This document shows positions 62,079 to 64,000 of a stretch of DNA of 64,000 nucleotides, in pieces. The notes below the pieces were generated by a model. The model was not told where the DNA came from. It was given only the letters and a program-made list of their open reading frames with translations, and made no database searches. The translations under genes and the position numbers were made by a program. The stretch covers positions 17,702,090 to 17,766,089 of the forward strand of contig OZ023266.1 in assembly GCA_964006375.1 (NCBI GenBank), written 5' to 3'. This DNA is from Tillus elongatus (lineage: Eukaryota; Arthropoda; Insecta; Coleoptera; Cleridae). Position 1 is the stretch's first letter. The number at the start of each line of letters is the position of its first letter.

Positions 62079-62640
62079 AAAATTATGGTCATAATAATAA
62101 TATTAATAATAACAGTTTTTATTCATTCCTTAAATACCCAGATGGGCCTGGAGCACGACAATGGGCACACAACACAATATTCTGTTCAATAAACTACCAT
62201 ATAAGAAACTATTAGATAATAAAATGCAGCAGTAACAGAATAATCCATAAAATAAAAATTATAAACATTTATACCATGACACACGTACACTTAAAATAAT
62301 AATAACAACAATCACTGTATCTAATTCCATATACAATATAATGTACTGCAACAAGCATGGATCATGTCAGAAAATAAAACAAAACACAATCTAAATAGCT
62401 CATCAATACAAACAAAACACAAACAATGCCATAAAAATTCAAAATATGTACAATTAAAAATTTGGTACACAGCTAAAGTGGACATCATAAAACATTTATC
62501 ATTAACAATTGGCACTATAAAAGCATTCCAATCTATACAAAACCTAGTCAGTGAGAACCATTCCCAGATGTACCTTAAGCCTGTGAGAGAGAAAGCTTCT
62601 AACGTCGCTGTGGAGGTGATTGTAGAGCTTAATGTCGAGA
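62079..62640 (-). pseudogene. LINE 3' end with ATT-rich tail
   Basis: On the minus strand a short coding end (LYNHLHSDVRSFLSHRLKVH) is followed by a ~450 bp UTR that ends CCATCTGGGTATTTAAGGAA, AATAAAAAC and an ATT-rich tail (62085-62112). The orientation is opposite to the adjoining RT piece. Confidence 0.55.
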
Positions 62641-64000
62641 TCCCAGCAATTGTTCTCAAAAAATGCGCCCCACGACTTGCTCCTGTCCTGACTCGTCTGT
62701 TTTAGACATCTTACAATATAAGCATATTCCTAATAACTGGAAAACTGCTCGAGTAAAACCCGTCCCCAAGAAAGAATCCAAAGCGCTTCCTAGCAACTAC
62801 AGGCCTATTTCTCTCCTTTCAGTCATCTCTAAAGTGATGGAAAAGTATATACACACAGATTTCCTAAAGTTTCTTGAAAAACACAGTCTAATCCACGAGA
62901 GGCAGTAAGGATTCCGCCAGCGCAGATCAACTGCCGACCTCCTTTTCTTTGTCTCCCATTCTTGGAACAAGTCTATGGAACTACACGGTGAATCCTAGAT
63001 TGTCGCTCTAGACATGTCCAAATTATTCGACCAGGTCTGGCACGCAGCGCTGTTTAATAAACTTCCCGCATATGGCCTACCACCAAAACTCTGTACTTGG
63101 ACAGCAAATTTCCTCTCCAACCAGAGCATTTCTGTTGTCGTGGATGGCCATTCCTCTAAACTGTATCCAATTAATGCAGGAGTCCGTCAAGGTTCAGCTT
63201 TAGCCCCCTACTTTGTTTCTTCTCCACATCAATGACCTCCTCTCTAGCACATTTAACCAAGTTCACAGTTACGCGGACGACAGCACCCTCCATTGAAATA
63301 TACAATATTCTAAGTATGTCTCTTTAGCTCAGTTAGATGAGGATCGGAGACTCATGGAGGGTTTTGTCTCTGTGGATCTCTAAAAAATATTAGACTGGGG
63401 AAGTAGAAATCTTGTACAATTCAACTCCACCAAATATCAGTATTGCTTTTTATCTCATAAGAGATACACCAGCCCTAGACCCATCACAATTAACAACCAA
63501 GTTATTCAAAGTAATGAGTCCTTTTCACTTGCTGGCATTCAAAGTAATGAGTCATTTTCACTTGTTGGCATTCCTGTGGATCGAAATCTCAATTGGCATC
63601 AACATGTTACATCAATTGCAGAAGCGGCTGCTAAGAAATAAGGTTTCCTCTTCCGGGCTCGCAAATACTTTTCACCTGCTATTCTCTATACCTTATATAC
63701 TTCACAAATAAGGCCAAACCTCGAATACTGCTCCCACATCCGAGGTGCCGCTGCCGCTTCTACACTCGCTCTTCCTAGACTACATTCAGAAGCCAGCTAT
63801 ACGTCTCATAAGTGACCCTACCCTTACCCAAAGGCTACCATCCTTTGCCCACCGACGTGCCGTTGGTGACCTCTCTCTCTTTTATAGATATCTGCACGGG
63901 CACTGCTCAGGGGAGCTTTCTTCCATAGTTCCTCCACCTGCTGCCCCCAACAGATCTACCAGGGAAACAGAGCGAATGCACCCTTTCACTGTCCAGGTCA
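62641..64000 (+). pseudogene. LINE RT part (Jockey/CR1-like), runs off the window
   Basis: Starts EIPAIVLKKCAPRLAPVLTR, as in the LINE cut at 46.6 kb, then NYRPISLLSVISKVMEKYI, LEKHSLIHERQ with a stop, DMSKLFDQVWHAALFNKLPAYG, VVVDGHSSKLYPINAGVRQGS and a shifted SYADDST box near 63270. Homology to C-terminal Leu/Arg-rich segments continues to the end. Many frameshifts. Confidence 0.8.

Overview
The window looks like a piece of a large, repeat-rich insect genome, possibly a beetle, though nothing in the sequence fixes the order. The evidence is a spliced facilitated trehalose/sugar transporter gene of insect type, several families of non-LTR retrotransposon, Tc1/mariner elements of the DD41D group, a Penelope-like element, hAT and Tigger-like elements, tRNA-derived SINEs, and about two dozen long (TA)n arrays. 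Nothing is organised like a bacterial or viral genome.

The only host gene I can support is a Tret1-like 12-helix sugar transporter on the + strand. Its first coding exon is 8437-8617 and a large coding exon is 54976-56327. The junction is in phase (phase 1) and gives a 510-residue protein. The ~46.4 kb between them is a single intron filled with transposable elements.

Layout. 1-8400: a Penelope-like remnant, several copies of a (TA)n-bearing repeat that I call family M, a (GTCY)n-bearing repeat, and nested hairpins. 8437-8617: exon 1. 8.8-25 kb: M copies, a foldback element, a LINE piece with an inverted 5' end, two mariner remnants (one with ~0.3 kb terminal inverted repeats) and a SINE. 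25.5-28.4 kb: a mariner with ~0.9 kb arms. 28.5-35.2 kb: a Jockey-like LINE split by a hAT element (8 bp target duplication) and by a perfect palindrome that carries a hammerhead-ribozyme-like motif on each strand (12 bp target duplication), joined to a Tx1/L1-like LINE piece; the whole block is then duplicated in inverted orientation. 35.9-44.6 kb: more M copies and an RTE-type LINE. 44.6-46.6 kb: a LINE 5' half containing a 321 bp inverted duplication. 46.6-52.4 kb: an M copy containing a Tigger-like MITE and a nearly complete RNase H-bearing LINE (TSD 11 bp). 54.4-54.8 kb: a degenerate hexamer array just before exon 2. 57.2-59.9 kb: a DD41D mariner carrying a SINE (14 bp TSD) and a LINE piece. 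61.7-64 kb: a second SINE copy and head-to-head LINE pieces.

The main candidate for something undescribed is family M. It has at least 18 copies or fragments, begins with a hairpin, carries a dinucleotide array at a fixed internal position, has a conserved core after the array, and ends in a conserved motif whose last bases echo the hairpin in inverted orientation. This is the general architecture of Helentron-associated elements (DINE-1/HINE), but no coding partner is visible. The second candidate is the hammerhead-bearing palindrome at 31.3-31.6 kb. For family M, + means that the hairpin end comes first.
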